Below, one piece after another: positions 1 through 7,064 of a stretch of 28,791 nucleotides of DNA; within the stretch, counting starts at the first letter, position 1; each line of letters begins with the position of its first letter. The stretch lies in the NCBI GenBank assembly GCA_964426915.1, contig CAYRTD010000037.1, positions 1 to 28,791 on the forward strand, in the 5' to 3' direction. The position numbers and the translations under genes are program-made. A model generated the notes under the pieces. The model did not search any database. It was not told the DNA's origin and was given only the letters and a program-made list of their open reading frames with translations. This stretch comes from CAYRTD01 sp964426915. Lineage in GTDB: Bacteria > Bacteroidota > Bacteroidia > Bacteroidales > GCA-2748055.

Positions 1-1
1 A

Positions 2-232
2 TTAAATATTCCTTTCCCATTCTTTTCGACTTTCTTCAATACTGTTTAACATAGCCTTAGCGGTATCTTTTGAGATACACCCCCTGAAATCAGATGGTTT
101 ACGCTTTTTTGTTTCTGCTTGCTCGTCAACAGGCAATACAATTACTTCAACTTTACGATTCTTAAATTTTTCTGGTAATAGTAATTTTAAAGTTTTATTT
201 TTTATACTAACTATTTGTCTGTATGCTTCCAT
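2..232 (-). CDS. Small antitoxin-like protein (VapB/RelB-type), partner off window
   Basis: A 76-aa protein. Residues 1-35 alternate hydrophobic and charged residues as in the short beta-strand/ribbon part of plasmid-addiction antitoxins, and the lysine-rich middle (KKRKPSDFRG, about residues 42-51) leads into an acidic C-terminal helix. The overall layout, an N-terminal dimerisation/DNA-binding part and a charged tail that would wrap a toxin, resembles Bacteroidota proteins usually found just upstream of PIN-domain (VapC-like) toxins. The stop codon is at 2-4, so a toxin gene, if present, would lie beyond the left edge and cannot be seen. A -7 promoter box and an inverted repeat lie upstream on the minus strand. 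The family placement is from general resemblance, not a clear motif; it could be a DUF-type protein with another role. Confidence 0.6.
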   Translation of the reverse strand: MEAYRQIVSIKNKTLKLLLPEKFKNRKVEVIVLPVDEQAETKKRKPSDFRGCISKDTAKAMLNSIEESRKEWERNI

Positions 233-254
233 TTTCTTAAAATTTAGTGATAAT

Positions 255-329
255 ATAAGCCTGACTCGTTAAAATCATTTGATAATGCATGTTAATTTTT
301 CCTTATACAGGCTTATTTATACAAAATTA
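255..329 (-). promoter_or_regulatory. Candidate promoter and inverted repeat of the antitoxin-like gene
   Basis: The minus strand of 322-329 reads TAATTTTG, which fits the Bacteroidota -7 consensus TAnnTTTG; no TTG was found at the expected -33 distance. Between this box and the start codon lies an inverted repeat with 9-bp perfect arms, ATAAGCCTG at 255-263 and CAGGCTTAT at 308-316. Type II antitoxins commonly autorepress by binding inverted repeats near their promoter, so this is a candidate operator. That role is inferred from position only. Confidence 0.35.
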
Positions 330-362
330 CAACACCTGGTAAATTTAGAACTATTTTATAGA

Positions 363-382
363 GTTTTTTCTTTTTACAAATT
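363..382 (+). repeat. 20-bp direct repeat, copy 1
   Basis: GTTTTTTCTTTTTACAAATT here and the copy at 1160-1179 agree at 19 of 20 positions in the same orientation. The two copies bracket the decayed RHS region, and copy 2 sits exactly where RHS homology stops. The repeat is T-rich, so chance similarity is possible. Confidence 0.45.
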
Positions 383-426
383 ACTTTTATTTTCAATTGA
401 GTTCTCAGACAGGCCGGAGTAGGCTG

Positions 427-444
427 TGAACCCTTCGGGGTTCA
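427..444 (+). repeat. 7-bp stem with TTCG tetraloop
   Basis: TGAACCC-TTCG-GGGTTCA forms a perfect 7-bp stem with the very stable UUCG tetraloop in RNA. A T-rich stretch (453-459) follows about 10 nt later. It could be a weak terminator or part of a repeat relic. It is not a tRNA T-arm, because no acceptor, D or anticodon arm surrounds it. Confidence 0.5.
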
Positions 445-476
445 ACTGAAAGATTTTTTAAAGGTTGTTCAATTGA

Positions 477-671
477 AAAAAGAAAATCACTACCTTAGAT
501 GTAAGTTCTTTGAATGAAAGCTGGTTCCTGGACATTGAAAAGTTGGAGCAGGAAAGTGAAAACCGGGTTTACTGGTATGCCTATGTCATGAACAACCCCC
601 TAAAATACACTGATCCCAGTGGGTATGTTTACCGGGGCCAGTGGAGCCGACAGCGCCCTGTTTTCAAGTAA
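477..671 (+). pseudogene. RHS/YD-repeat protein remnant (core end, truncated)
   Basis: An open frame with no plausible start ends at TAA 669-671. About residues 31-50 of the frame read YWYAYVMNNPLKYTDPSGY, which is the conserved end of the RHS/YD-repeat core (consensus like YxYxxNNPLxxxDPxG). In intact RHS proteins this motif closes the beta-cage shell, and the variable toxic tip follows it. Here it is followed by only about 13 residues, and a TGA lies just upstream of the frame (474-476). The large repeat body is missing. This is therefore a relic or a displaced C-terminal module rather than a working gene. Confidence 0.75.
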
Positions 672-708
672 AGTTTTAGCTTTTATTGATGAAAGAGAGA
701 GGTTTCTC

Positions 709-777
709 ACCCCCTATCCTTTGGCAAGAGAACCTTTCTTAAATTTAAAAACTAATTTCAAGCCAAAGGAAGGGGGT
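709..777. repeat. Imperfect inverted repeat, arms of 16-17 bp
   Basis: Arm 709-725 (starts ACCCCCTA, ends CTTTGGC) pairs with 762-777 (starts GCCAAAGG, ends GGGGGT), with a small bulge and a loop of about 36 nt. Both arms keep G+C-rich ends in an AT-rich setting. It is the first of two consecutive large hairpins in this gene-free stretch. Confidence 0.6.
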
Positions 778-804
778 TCGAAAAGACATTCATCCCGGTC
801 AAAT

Positions 805-895
805 GGAGTGAGGGAAAGAAAACCCCGGCGGTACAAACACCACTTAAACATTCAGAATTATCCCAATACCGCCGGGTTTTTCTTTCCCTCACTCC
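805..895. repeat. Long hairpin, 29-bp arms with one mismatch
   Basis: Arm 805-833 and arm 867-895 are reverse complements over 29 bp with a single mismatch (the CCCC/GGGT step near the middle), separated by 33 nt. Inside the stem is CCCCGGCGGTA...TACCGCCGGGTTTTT, which looks like a factor-independent terminator core on the plus strand. The stem is, however, much longer than a normal terminator. It may be a remnant of a foldback element or of an RHS tip-module boundary. Confidence 0.7.
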
Positions 896-1011
896 CACAC
901 AAAACAACCGGTGTCATCTCAATCGAGAAGCCGCAGCGATAGCACACCCTCGCTCTCACACTCACACTCACTCTGTCCTCGGGGGAGACCTCTCTCTCCT
1001 TTACGGATTAG
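896..1011. other. CT-rich low-complexity stretch
   Basis: Positions 943-1000 are dominated by CTCACACTCACACTCACTC-like tandem dinucleotide/hexanucleotide sequence and CTCTCTCTCC. No gene is supported here. The composition differs from both flanks and is consistent with decayed, unconstrained DNA between the two RHS relics. Confidence 0.5.
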
Positions 1012-1215
1012 AGAATAAAAACCACGCTCGAACGCAACACCACAGTAGAACGTGTAAAATACTTCAGCAACGGCTACGAGGAAGATTCAACCTCCTCAGG
1101 CCTAAAAAAATACCACTATATAAGCGCCCCTAACGGATTAACTACTATATTTGTTAAAGGTTTTTTCTTTTCACAAATTTGCATTATGTTTCATACCAGC
1201 CTTAGCAGATATTGA
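1012..1215 (+). pseudogene. RHS/YD-repeat protein remnant (internal core segment)
   Basis: The frame opens after TAG at 1009-1011 and ends at TGA 1213-1215 with no start codon. It encodes KTTLERNTTVERVKYFSNGY, then KKYHYISAPNGLTTIFVK, the well-known RHS core segment in which a YY/F strand is followed by xHYIxxPxGLxAIYxK. In intact proteins this segment lies upstream of the NNPLxYTDPSG motif; here it lies downstream of it (477-671). The two relics therefore come from different copies or from a rearranged gene. RHS similarity stops at about 1159, where the second copy of a 20-bp direct repeat begins. Confidence 0.75.
1160..1179 (+). repeat. 20-bp direct repeat, copy 2
   Basis: GTTTTTTCTTTTCACAAATT, 19/20 identical to 363-382 in direct orientation. 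It begins at the codon after the last RHS-like residues (FVK), so it coincides with the breakpoint of the second RHS relic. Confidence 0.45.
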
Positions 1216-1270
1216 AAAGCACAAGAAGGCTGGCGATAAATCTGTGCTTAAAAAGATAGCCAGGCACTAA
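1193..1270 (+). pseudogene. Orphan C-terminal coding fragment of unknown family
   Basis: In the frame ending at TAA 1268-1270 the sequence reads IPALADIEKHKKAGDKSV, then LKKIARH and stop, a lysine-rich amphipathic helix typical of a protein C-terminus. There is no start codon or conserved body upstream; the frame runs into T-rich sequence at the 1160-1179 repeat. It ends 11 bp before yaaA. It is probably the tail of a gene lost when the RHS region was rearranged. The family was not recognised. Confidence 0.3.
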
Positions 1271-1281
1271 AACTAATCCCT

Positions 1282-2046
1282 ATGATCACATTGCTTTCTC
1301 CTTCCAAAACCCTTAATGAAAATCCGGATCTTATCACCAAAAAGTACAGCATTCCTGAATTCCTGGATAGATCGGCAGTGCTTGTTGAAATATTACGTGG
1401 GTTTTCTCCTTCAGAAATGGGACAAATAATGGATATAAATCCCAAACTAAGTGAGCTCAATCTGGAGAGATACCTGAAATGGAAACTACCTTTTGACAGC
1501 ACGAATTCCGAGCGTGCAATTTTAATGTTTAAAGGTGAAGTTTTCAATGGTTTAAAAGCCGAATCCCTGAATGAAGATGACCTTGAATTCTCCCAGGAGC
1601 ATGTCCGGATATTTTCCGGATTGTACGGTGTGCTGAAACCACTTGACCTTATGCAGCCATACCGGCTGGAAATGGGAACTAAACTCGAGTATGACCACTG
1701 GAAAAATCTTTATGATTTCTGGGGTGACCGGATCACAGAAAAGATAAACAAAGATCTTTCTTCTCAGAAGGAAAAGGTCTTGGTTAATCTTGCTAGTGAT
1801 GAATATTTTAAGGCCGTAGATGTTTCAAAAATCAATGGCAGGGTTCTGAAGTGCCAGTTTAAAGAGGAAAAGGACGGGAAGCTGAAATTTATAACCATAT
1901 ATGGCAAAAAAGCCCGGGGGCTGATGACAAGATTCATCATTTCCAACAGGATCGACAAAGAAGAAGATCTGAAGGCTTTCGATCTGGATGGATATCATTT
2001 CAATGAAGAGCATTCCTCTGATCAGACATGGATGTTTACCCGTTAA
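1282..2046 (+). CDS. yaaA: Peroxide stress protein YaaA (UPF0246/DUF328)
   Basis: The 254-aa product matches the full length of the YaaA family. Conserved blocks seen: LLSPSKTL at residues 4-11; MFKGEVFNGL near 81-90; the diagnostic RIFSGLYGVLKPLDLMQPYR near 109-128, followed by LEMGTKL; LVNLASDEYFKAV near 168-180; and KKARGLMTRFIISN near 209-222. In E. coli YaaA is induced by OxyR, lowers free intracellular iron and limits Fenton damage; structures show a DNA-binding-like cantaloupe fold. The start ATG at 1282 gives the expected N-terminus (MITLLSPSKT). It has no operon partner: RHS debris lies upstream and a MITE-like element begins 4 bp after its stop codon. No convincing promoter was found; a TATATTTG at 1146-1153 lacks a -33 partner. 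Confidence 0.93.
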   Translation: MITLLSPSKTLNENPDLITKKYSIPEFLDRSAVLVEILRGFSPSEMGQIMDINPKLSELNLERYLKWKLPFDSTNSERAILMFKGEVFNGLKAESLNEDDLEFSQEHVRIFSGLYGVLKPLDLMQPYRLEMGTKLEYDHWKNLYDFWGDRITEKINKDLSSQKEKVLVNLASDEYFKAVDVSKINGRVLKCQFKEEKDGKLKFITIYGKKARGLMTRFIISNRIDKEEDLKAFDLDGYHFNEEHSSDQTWMFTR

Positions 2047-2050
2047 TTAG

Positions 2051-2223
2051 TGTCTGTCCATAATGTCCGATATCTGCGTTGCTGCAAAAATTTAAAATCC
2101 TCGAATACCTTAGTATACTGCGGTTTAAAATTTTGTGCCTCCGCTAAAGCTTCAGCGACACGCGGTTGCGCGCCTTGATCTCGAACATTCTGATCCAGAC
2201 ACTGGACTTTATGGACAGACTCA
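2051..2223. mobile_element. MITE-like foldback element, copy A
   Basis: A 173-bp non-coding element between yaaA and mutS2. Its ends are inverted repeats sharing TCTGTCCATAANGTCC (16 of 17 positions between 2053-2069 and the reverse complement of 2202-2218). AATTAG occurs immediately outside both ends (2045-2050 and 2224-2229), a possible 6-bp target duplication. The interior contains GCAAAAATTTAAAATC facing TTTAAAATTTTGTGC, so most of the element can fold back on itself. Its core (2146-2186, containing AAAGCTTCAGCGACACGCGG) recurs in reverse orientation at 28448-28484 and 28741-28785. No transposase is present, so it would be mobilised in trans. Confidence 0.65.
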
Positions 2224-2250
2224 AATTAGAGTCTGTCAATAGAGTAGGGT
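2209..2250 (+). repeat. 42-bp repeat module shared with 28669-28710
   Basis: 37 of 42 positions agree with 28669-28710 in direct orientation. The module starts in the terminal repeat (TTATGGACAGACTC) and continues past it through CTGTCAATAGAGTNGGGT. Because similarity extends beyond the terminal repeat of copy A, either the repeat unit is larger than the 173 bp above on this side or copies insert next to a pre-existing repeat. Confidence 0.6.
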
Positions 2251-2300
2251 TGAAGCTGTCTGAAAAGTGTTTTTCCATATTGTATTACCTTTCATCCCTC

Positions 2301-2330
2301 TTGCAAATATTCACTTCTTTCATAACTTTG
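2301..2330 (+). promoter_or_regulatory. Bacteroidota-type promoter of mutS2
   Basis: TTG at 2301-2303, a 19-nt spacer, and TAACTTTG at 2323-2330 match the Bacteroidota -33/-7 consensus (TTG, 17-23 nt, TAnnTTTG) exactly. Transcription would start near 2337, about 10 nt before the GTG at 2348, and AAGAGG at 2335-2340 would sit in this short leader. This location argues that upstream in-frame ATG codons are not the mutS2 start. Confidence 0.75.
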
Positions 2331-2347
2331 CCTTAAAGAGGAAAAAA

Positions 2348-4846
2348 GTGTTATATCCGGATAATTTTGAAGATAAAATCGGAATGTCAAAGATCAGGGA
2401 GATCGTCTCTGGTTTTTGCCTTTACGACCCGGGGAGGGAGGAGATCAGAAAATTGCATTTCTCCACCGATCCCGAATATGTGAAGGCCCGACTGAAGGAA
2501 GTTGAAGAGTTCCGGCAGATCCTTATCTCTGAGGCAGAATTTCCTGTTGAAAATTTCATCGATATTTCTCCGGGACTTGCAAAGGCCTCTATTAAAGGTC
2601 GTTTTCTGGAGGTATTTGAACTGGTTAACCTTAAAAAAGCGATCGAGTCGGTCAGGGCTATTCTTAATTTTTTTAAAAGAGATGAAAATAACCGTTACCC
2701 CGGGTTGAAAAAACTTGCTCATGAAGTAAAATTTTTACCCCTCGTTCATGAACGTCTGAATAAACTGATCGATAAAAACGGAAACATACGTGATAATGCC
2801 TCTCCTGAATTGTCGTCGGTTAGAAAGGAGCTCAACACCAAAGAGGGCTCTATCTCCCGCTTGTTAAATAAAGTCCTCGAGAAAGCCCGTAAGGAAGGAA
2901 TTGTCGATGAAGATTCCAGCCTGTCTGTCAGGAATGGCCGTACGGTTATTCCTGTTTCTTCAACTCATAAAAGAAGGATAGAAGGATATATTCACGATGA
3001 ATCGGCCACCGGCAGAACGGTGTATATTGAACCCTCTGCGGTAGTTGAGGCGAATAATGAATTGCGTGAACTTGAGAATAAAGAGAAAAGGGAAATCGTA
3101 AAGATCCTCACCGACTTTACAAATTTCATTCGTCCTTACCTGGATGAGCTCAGAGCATCTCATAATTTTCTGGCAAAAATTGACTCTATCAGAGCAAGAG
3201 CCAGGTTTGCCCTTGATATTGGCGCTTTTCTCCCGGGAATAAAGAACGAACCTGAAATTGACTGGAGGAATGCAAAGCATCCTCTCTTATTTCTCACTTT
3301 CAGAGCCGGGGGGCGTGTAAATGAAGTTGTTCCTCTCGATATTAAACTTGACAGGAAGGAAAGGTTGCTTGTTATATCCGGGCCCAATGCCGGAGGTAAA
3401 TCGGTATGTCTTCAAACGCTTGGACTTCTTCAGCTAATGTGTCAGTCCGGATTTCTGGTAACGGCCGATGAGAAATCGGTATTTGGGGTGTTCGACAGGA
3501 TACTTCTGGATATGGGCGATGAACAGTCGATTGAGGACGATTTGAGTACTTATAGTTCTCACCTTTTAAACATGAAGACTTTTCTCCGGCAGGCAGATAA
3601 AAAAAGTCTTATTCTCATTGATGAATTCGGAAGCGGTACCGAACCTGCCTTAGGTGCTGCAATAGCTGAGTCAGTACTCCAAAATCTTAATAATTCCGGC
3701 GTTTTTGGTGTGATTACCACGCATTATACGAATCTGAAACATTTTGCCTCATCCGGAGAAGGAATGATCAATGGAGCAATGCTTTTCGATACTCAGCAGA
3801 TTAAACCCTTATATCGCCTTTCCATAGGGAAACCAGGTTCTTCTTTTGCTTTTGAGATCGCCAGGAAAACCGGGATTCCGGAAGAGATACTGAAAAATGC
3901 AGAAAAGAAAGTGGGAAGGGAGCATGTGGATTTCGACAAGCATCTGAAGGATATTATAAGAGACAAAAAATACTGGGATAATAAAAGGCAAAAAATAAGG
4001 ATAAATGAAAAGCGTTTGGCAGAACTTGTGGAGAAGTATGATTCTGAATTAAGCGATACGGAAAAACTACGGAAGAAAATATTAACAGAAGCAAAGGAAC
4101 AATCAGAAAAATTGCTTGCTGAAACAAACCGTAAGATTGAAAATACCATACGTGAAATTAAGGAGGCAGAAGCTGAAAAAGAGAAAACGAAAAGTGTCAG
4201 AAAAGATCTGGAGAAATTCCGGGAACAGGTGGAAAGCGATAAGATAGAAGATGACCTGCGAAAAGATACGCATGAGTTACAAAAGAAGCTTGCTGAAATA
4301 AAGATGAGAAGCAAGCGTATGCAAGCAGGAAATGTAAAACAGACCGGAAAGAAAAAGCCTGTTTCGACTGATACCACAATCAGGAAAGGGGATAAGGTAC
4401 TTATGAAGGGACAGGATATTCCGGGTGAGGTTATGAGCATAAAAAGAAATAAAATAGAAGTTGCTTTTGGAAATATTAAAACCAGCGTAAAACCTGAAGT
4501 TCTGGAGAAAATCCCGGACGATAAGTATGAGAGGGAGTATCGGCCTAAGTCAAAACGGCCGGGGCTTTCCGACTGGTCAGTGGGGAAGCGGAAACTATCT
4601 TTTTCACCTGCTATAGATGTAAGAGGCAAACGAGCTGATGAGGCCTTAAGGACGATAAATGAGTTTTTGGATGAGGCCGTTATGGTTCAGGCAGCGGAAT
4701 TACGAATATTGCACGGGAAAGGAAACGGCATTCTTCGCGAGCTTATCAGAGAGCAGTTATCAGCGATGGATGTAGTTGAATGGTATGGTGATGAGCATAT
4801 TGAAAGAGGCGGTTCGGGAATAACCCTTGTAAAACTCCAATCATGA
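2348..4846 (+). CDS. mutS2: Endonuclease MutS2 (MutS-II family, Smr domain)
   Basis: 832 aa from a GTG start, chosen because it follows AAGAGG at a 7-nt spacing, lies just after a near-perfect promoter, and gives the family N-terminus MLYPDNFEDKIG. An in-frame ATG at 2267 lies upstream of the promoter. The order is: MutS core/lever helices (about 1-310); ABC-type ATPase with Walker A GPNAGGKS (345-352) and Walker B ILIDE (D425, E426); a long charged coiled coil (about 510-660); and a C-terminal Smr nuclease domain (about 755-832) with DVRG at 757-760 and HGKGNG from H789. MutS2 does not act in mismatch repair; in other bacteria it suppresses recombination, and in B. subtilis it binds collided ribosomes. 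The stop overlaps the next start (ATGA), so the deacetylase downstream is translationally coupled. No domain is missing. Confidence 0.93.
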   Translation: MLYPDNFEDKIGMSKIREIVSGFCLYDPGREEIRKLHFSTDPEYVKARLKEVEEFRQILISEAEFPVENFIDISPGLAKASIKGRFLEVFELVNLKKAIESVRAILNFFKRDENNRYPGLKKLAHEVKFLPLVHERLNKLIDKNGNIRDNASPELSSVRKELNTKEGSISRLLNKVLEKARKEGIVDEDSSLSVRNGRTVIPVSSTHKRRIEGYIHDESATGRTVYIEPSAVVEANNELRELENKEKREIVKILTDFTNFIRPYLDELRASHNFLAKIDSIRARARFALDIGAFLPGIKNEPEIDWRNAKHPLLFLTFRAGGRVNEVVPLDIKLDRKERLLVISGPNAGGKSVCLQTLGLLQLMCQSGFLVTADEKSVFGVFDRILLDMGDEQSIEDDLSTYSSHLLNMKTFLRQADKKSLILIDEFGSGTEPALGAAIAESVLQNLNNSGVFGVITTHYTNLKHFASSGEGMINGAMLFDTQQIKPLYRLSIGKPGSSFAFEIARKTGIPEEILKNAEKKVGREHVDFDKHLKDIIRDKKYWDNKRQKIRINEKRLAELVEKYDSELSDTEKLRKKILTEAKEQSEKLLAETNRKIENTIREIKEAEAEKEKTKSVRKDLEKFREQVESDKIEDDLRKDTHELQKKLAEIKMRSKRMQAGNVKQTGKKKPVSTDTTIRKGDKVLMKGQDIPGEVMSIKRNKIEVAFGNIKTSVKPEVLEKIPDDKYEREYRPKSKRPGLSDWSVGKRKLSFSPAIDVRGKRADEALRTINEFLDEAVMVQAAELRILHGKGNGILRELIREQLSAMDVVEWYGDEHIERGGSGITLVKLQS

Positions 4847-6153
4847 ATGAAATCCTGATCTTATGCCGGGAAGCTAGCCCCAGACTGGAATATGTCAGCG
4901 AATTTATTTTTCGTGATGTACTTCAATCATCTGTAAGCTTAATAAGCCTGGAAGATCTACCGGAGGGAACCGGTAATATTATAAATTATTCAGAGAAAAA
5001 AAGCACTTCGGCTTTTCATGTTAAGCCTTATGGATTATTGGAGGAATCAGGAACAGTTCCAAAGGATATCAGGCTTTTTCATCATGAAGGGGTTCCTTAT
5101 CTTTTTCCGGTGGAAAATTCAGATACGTCTTTCGATCCTTTTTCAGCCATTTTTTATCTGATTAGCCGGTATGAGGAATATCTGCCTTATGAGGGGGATC
5201 ATTATGGCCGCTATCAGGCAAAAGACAGCATTGCGGGGAAGGAGAATTTTCTTAAAATCCCCGTCGTGGATATGTGGATCAGGGAACTTGCCCGGGAATT
5301 AATGTCCTTTTATCCCGGATTAAAATTTCCTGAACCCCGGAGTGCGTTCATTCCAACAATAGATATTGATAACCCCTGGGCATTTTTGCATAAATCATTT
5401 TACCGCAAGATCGGAGGTGTTGCAAAAGATATCATGAGCATAAATTACGATAAACTGAACTACAGGTTATCGGTACTGGGGATGCGAAGAAAAGATCCTT
5501 TTGATTCCTATGAATATATACAAAGGGTACATTCCGGAAATCTGAAGATCTTTTATCTGCTGGGTAACCGTAGCCGGCATGATAATAAAATTTCATACCG
5601 AAACCCGGCATGGAGAGAAATGGTGAAAAAACTGTCAGGAAATTTTGAAGCCGGTATTCATCCTTCCTGGTATAGCAACAAAAACCTCACGATCGTTAAA
5701 GAGGAAAAGATAGCGCTTGAACAAATAACAGGAAGAGAAATCTTGATAAGCCGTCAGCATTTTTTAAAATCAGAGTTTCCCATGACCTATAGAAATTTAC
5801 TCTCCACAGGGATTAAAGAAGATTATAGCATGGGCTATGCCGAAACTCCCGGGTTCAGGGCAGGAACCAGTTACCCATTTCGCTTCTATGATCTGAATAA
5901 AGAGCAGGTCACTGACTTGCGCATTTTCCCGTTTATGGTTATGGACAGAACTCTGAAGGATTATCTCCATTCAGAGCCGGGAGAAGCGAAGGAAATTATT
6001 TCCGGTTTAATAGAGACAATGAAAAAATTTGGTGGTAATTTTATATCGGTGTGGCACAATGAATCACTTGGAACGGCGGGTGAATGGCAAGACTGGCGTG
6101 AAGTTTACGACTATCTTCTTGAAAAGGGGAATGAATTGAATGTTAATAGTTAA
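4843..6153 (+). CDS. DUF7033 polysaccharide deacetylase family protein
   Basis: 436 aa. The N-terminal part (about 1-165) matches the DUF7033 type of leader domain found in Bacteroidota deacetylases, including FDPFSAIFYLISRYEEY and YEGDHYGRY. The C-terminal part is a NodB-like barrel: PTIDIDN with D174/D176 as the metal/catalytic Asp pair, GIHPSW with H273, RQHF, GFRAGTSYPF, and a final VWHNES motif. These would bind a metal ion and remove acetyl groups from a polysaccharide, but the motifs are divergent from classic NodB and substrate is unknown. No signal peptide is evident, suggesting a cytoplasmic or membrane-associated step. It overlaps mutS2 by 4 bp and is followed after 11 bp by an acyltransferase-like gene, so the three are probably co-transcribed. 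Confidence 0.8.
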   Translation: MNEILILCREASPRLEYVSEFIFRDVLQSSVSLISLEDLPEGTGNIINYSEKKSTSAFHVKPYGLLEESGTVPKDIRLFHHEGVPYLFPVENSDTSFDPFSAIFYLISRYEEYLPYEGDHYGRYQAKDSIAGKENFLKIPVVDMWIRELARELMSFYPGLKFPEPRSAFIPTIDIDNPWAFLHKSFYRKIGGVAKDIMSINYDKLNYRLSVLGMRRKDPFDSYEYIQRVHSGNLKIFYLLGNRSRHDNKISYRNPAWREMVKKLSGNFEAGIHPSWYSNKNLTIVKEEKIALEQITGREILISRQHFLKSEFPMTYRNLLSTGIKEDYSMGYAETPGFRAGTSYPFRFYDLNKEQVTDLRIFPFMVMDRTLKDYLHSEPGEAKEIISGLIETMKKFGGNFISVWHNESLGTAGEWQDWREVYDYLLEKGNELNVNS

Positions 6154-6164
6154 AAAAGATATTG

Positions 6165-7064
6165 ATGATTAAGCATCTGCGCAATGGAGAAATAGACAGG
6201 TCAAAATGGGATCAGTGTGTGCTCACAGCGAGACAGAACATGATTTACGGCTTCTCATGGTACCTTGATCTTGTTTCTCCCGGATGGGAAGCGCTTGTGC
6301 TGGATGACTACATCGCGGTTATGCCTCTCCCGGTAAAATCGAAATTCGGCTTCCGTTATGTTTACCAACCCTTATATGCACAACAACTTGGCGTTTTTTC
6401 CCGGATGTATCCGGATAAAAAGCTAAGTCTTGAATTTCTTTCCTCAATTCCTTCGGATATAAAATATGTGGATTATAATTTGAATAATTTTCACAGCCTC
6501 GACGAGAATGATTTTAAAGTTATTAAAAAAGCAAACTATGAACTGAAACTGAATACCCCCTATGAAGATCTTGAAACAAGGTTTTCTGAGAATACCCGGA
6601 GAAATATACGGAAATCTATTCTTCATACTGAACTGGCAGATAATATTTCCCCCTCTGATCTGGTAAAGCTCAAGAGGCAGACACATACCATTCCCATGAA
6701 GAAGGAATTTTATGAGTGGCTTAATATTTATCTTCATAAACTCATTCAGGGCGGTAAAGGCAGAATTATTGGCGTAAGCGCCGGAAATAAGCTGGTTGCG
6801 GCTTCTTTCATTGCTGTTTCCATGAGCAGGGTGTATTATCTGGTTTCTGCTTCAAATGAGCAGGGAAAAAAAACACGTGCAATGTTTGCCCTAATAGACC
6901 ATGTTATTGGGAAATATGCCGATACAGGACTGGTATTGGATTTCGAAGGTTCAACAATCAAAGGGGTGGCCCGTTTTTTTGCAGGATTCGGTTCTGAAAG
7001 AAAAGAATATTATAATATTCGTATCAACAAGCTTCCATTTCCCCTTAATTTAATGAAGAAGTGA
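6165..7064 (+). CDS. FemAB/GNAT-like acyltransferase
   Basis: 299 aa from ATG 6165; a TTG one codon earlier is possible but less likely. The fold pattern suggests two linked GNAT-like halves as in FemAB/BioF2-type proteins. The second half carries ENTRRNIRKS (about 147-156), a typical FemAB acceptor-lipid or acyl-donor segment, and GNKLVAASFIA followed by VYYLVSASNE and FEGSTIKGVARFFAGFG, the standard C-terminal strands of this group. Members transfer acyl or aminoacyl groups to cell-wall or exopolysaccharide precursors; substrate here is not determinable. It lies between two polysaccharide deacetylase genes and ends in a GTGA overlap with the next one, so it probably works in the same carbohydrate-modification pathway. 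Confidence 0.72.
   Translation: MIKHLRNGEIDRSKWDQCVLTARQNMIYGFSWYLDLVSPGWEALVLDDYIAVMPLPVKSKFGFRYVYQPLYAQQLGVFSRMYPDKKLSLEFLSSIPSDIKYVDYNLNNFHSLDENDFKVIKKANYELKLNTPYEDLETRFSENTRRNIRKSILHTELADNISPSDLVKLKRQTHTIPMKKEFYEWLNIYLHKLIQGGKGRIIGVSAGNKLVAASFIAVSMSRVYYLVSASNEQGKKTRAMFALIDHVIGKYADTGLVLDFEGSTIKGVARFFAGFGSERKEYYNIRINKLPFPLNLMKK

Noticed and set aside
427..444. tRNA T-arm-like hairpin
   Set aside because: GGGTTCA resembles a T-loop start, but no cloverleaf, anticodon arm or CCA-side acceptor stem can be drawn around it.
619..942. 107-codon open frame on the plus strand over the two hairpins
   Set aside because: It spans long inverted repeats and low-complexity DNA and has no recognisable domain; it starts inside the RHS relic in another frame.
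943..1000. CRISPR-like or tandem repeat array in the CTCACA-rich stretch
   Set aside because: The units are only a few bases long with no spacers; it is simple low-complexity sequence.
1146..1153. TATATTTG as a promoter for yaaA
   Set aside because: It fits the -7 consensus but lies in the RHS coding relic (IFV codons) and has no TTG 17-23 nt upstream.
3793..4629. 278-codon open frame on the minus strand opposite mutS2
   Set aside because: It is antisense to the coiled-coil region of mutS2; the translation is a Ser/Phe/Leu-rich shadow of Lys/Glu codons with no motif.
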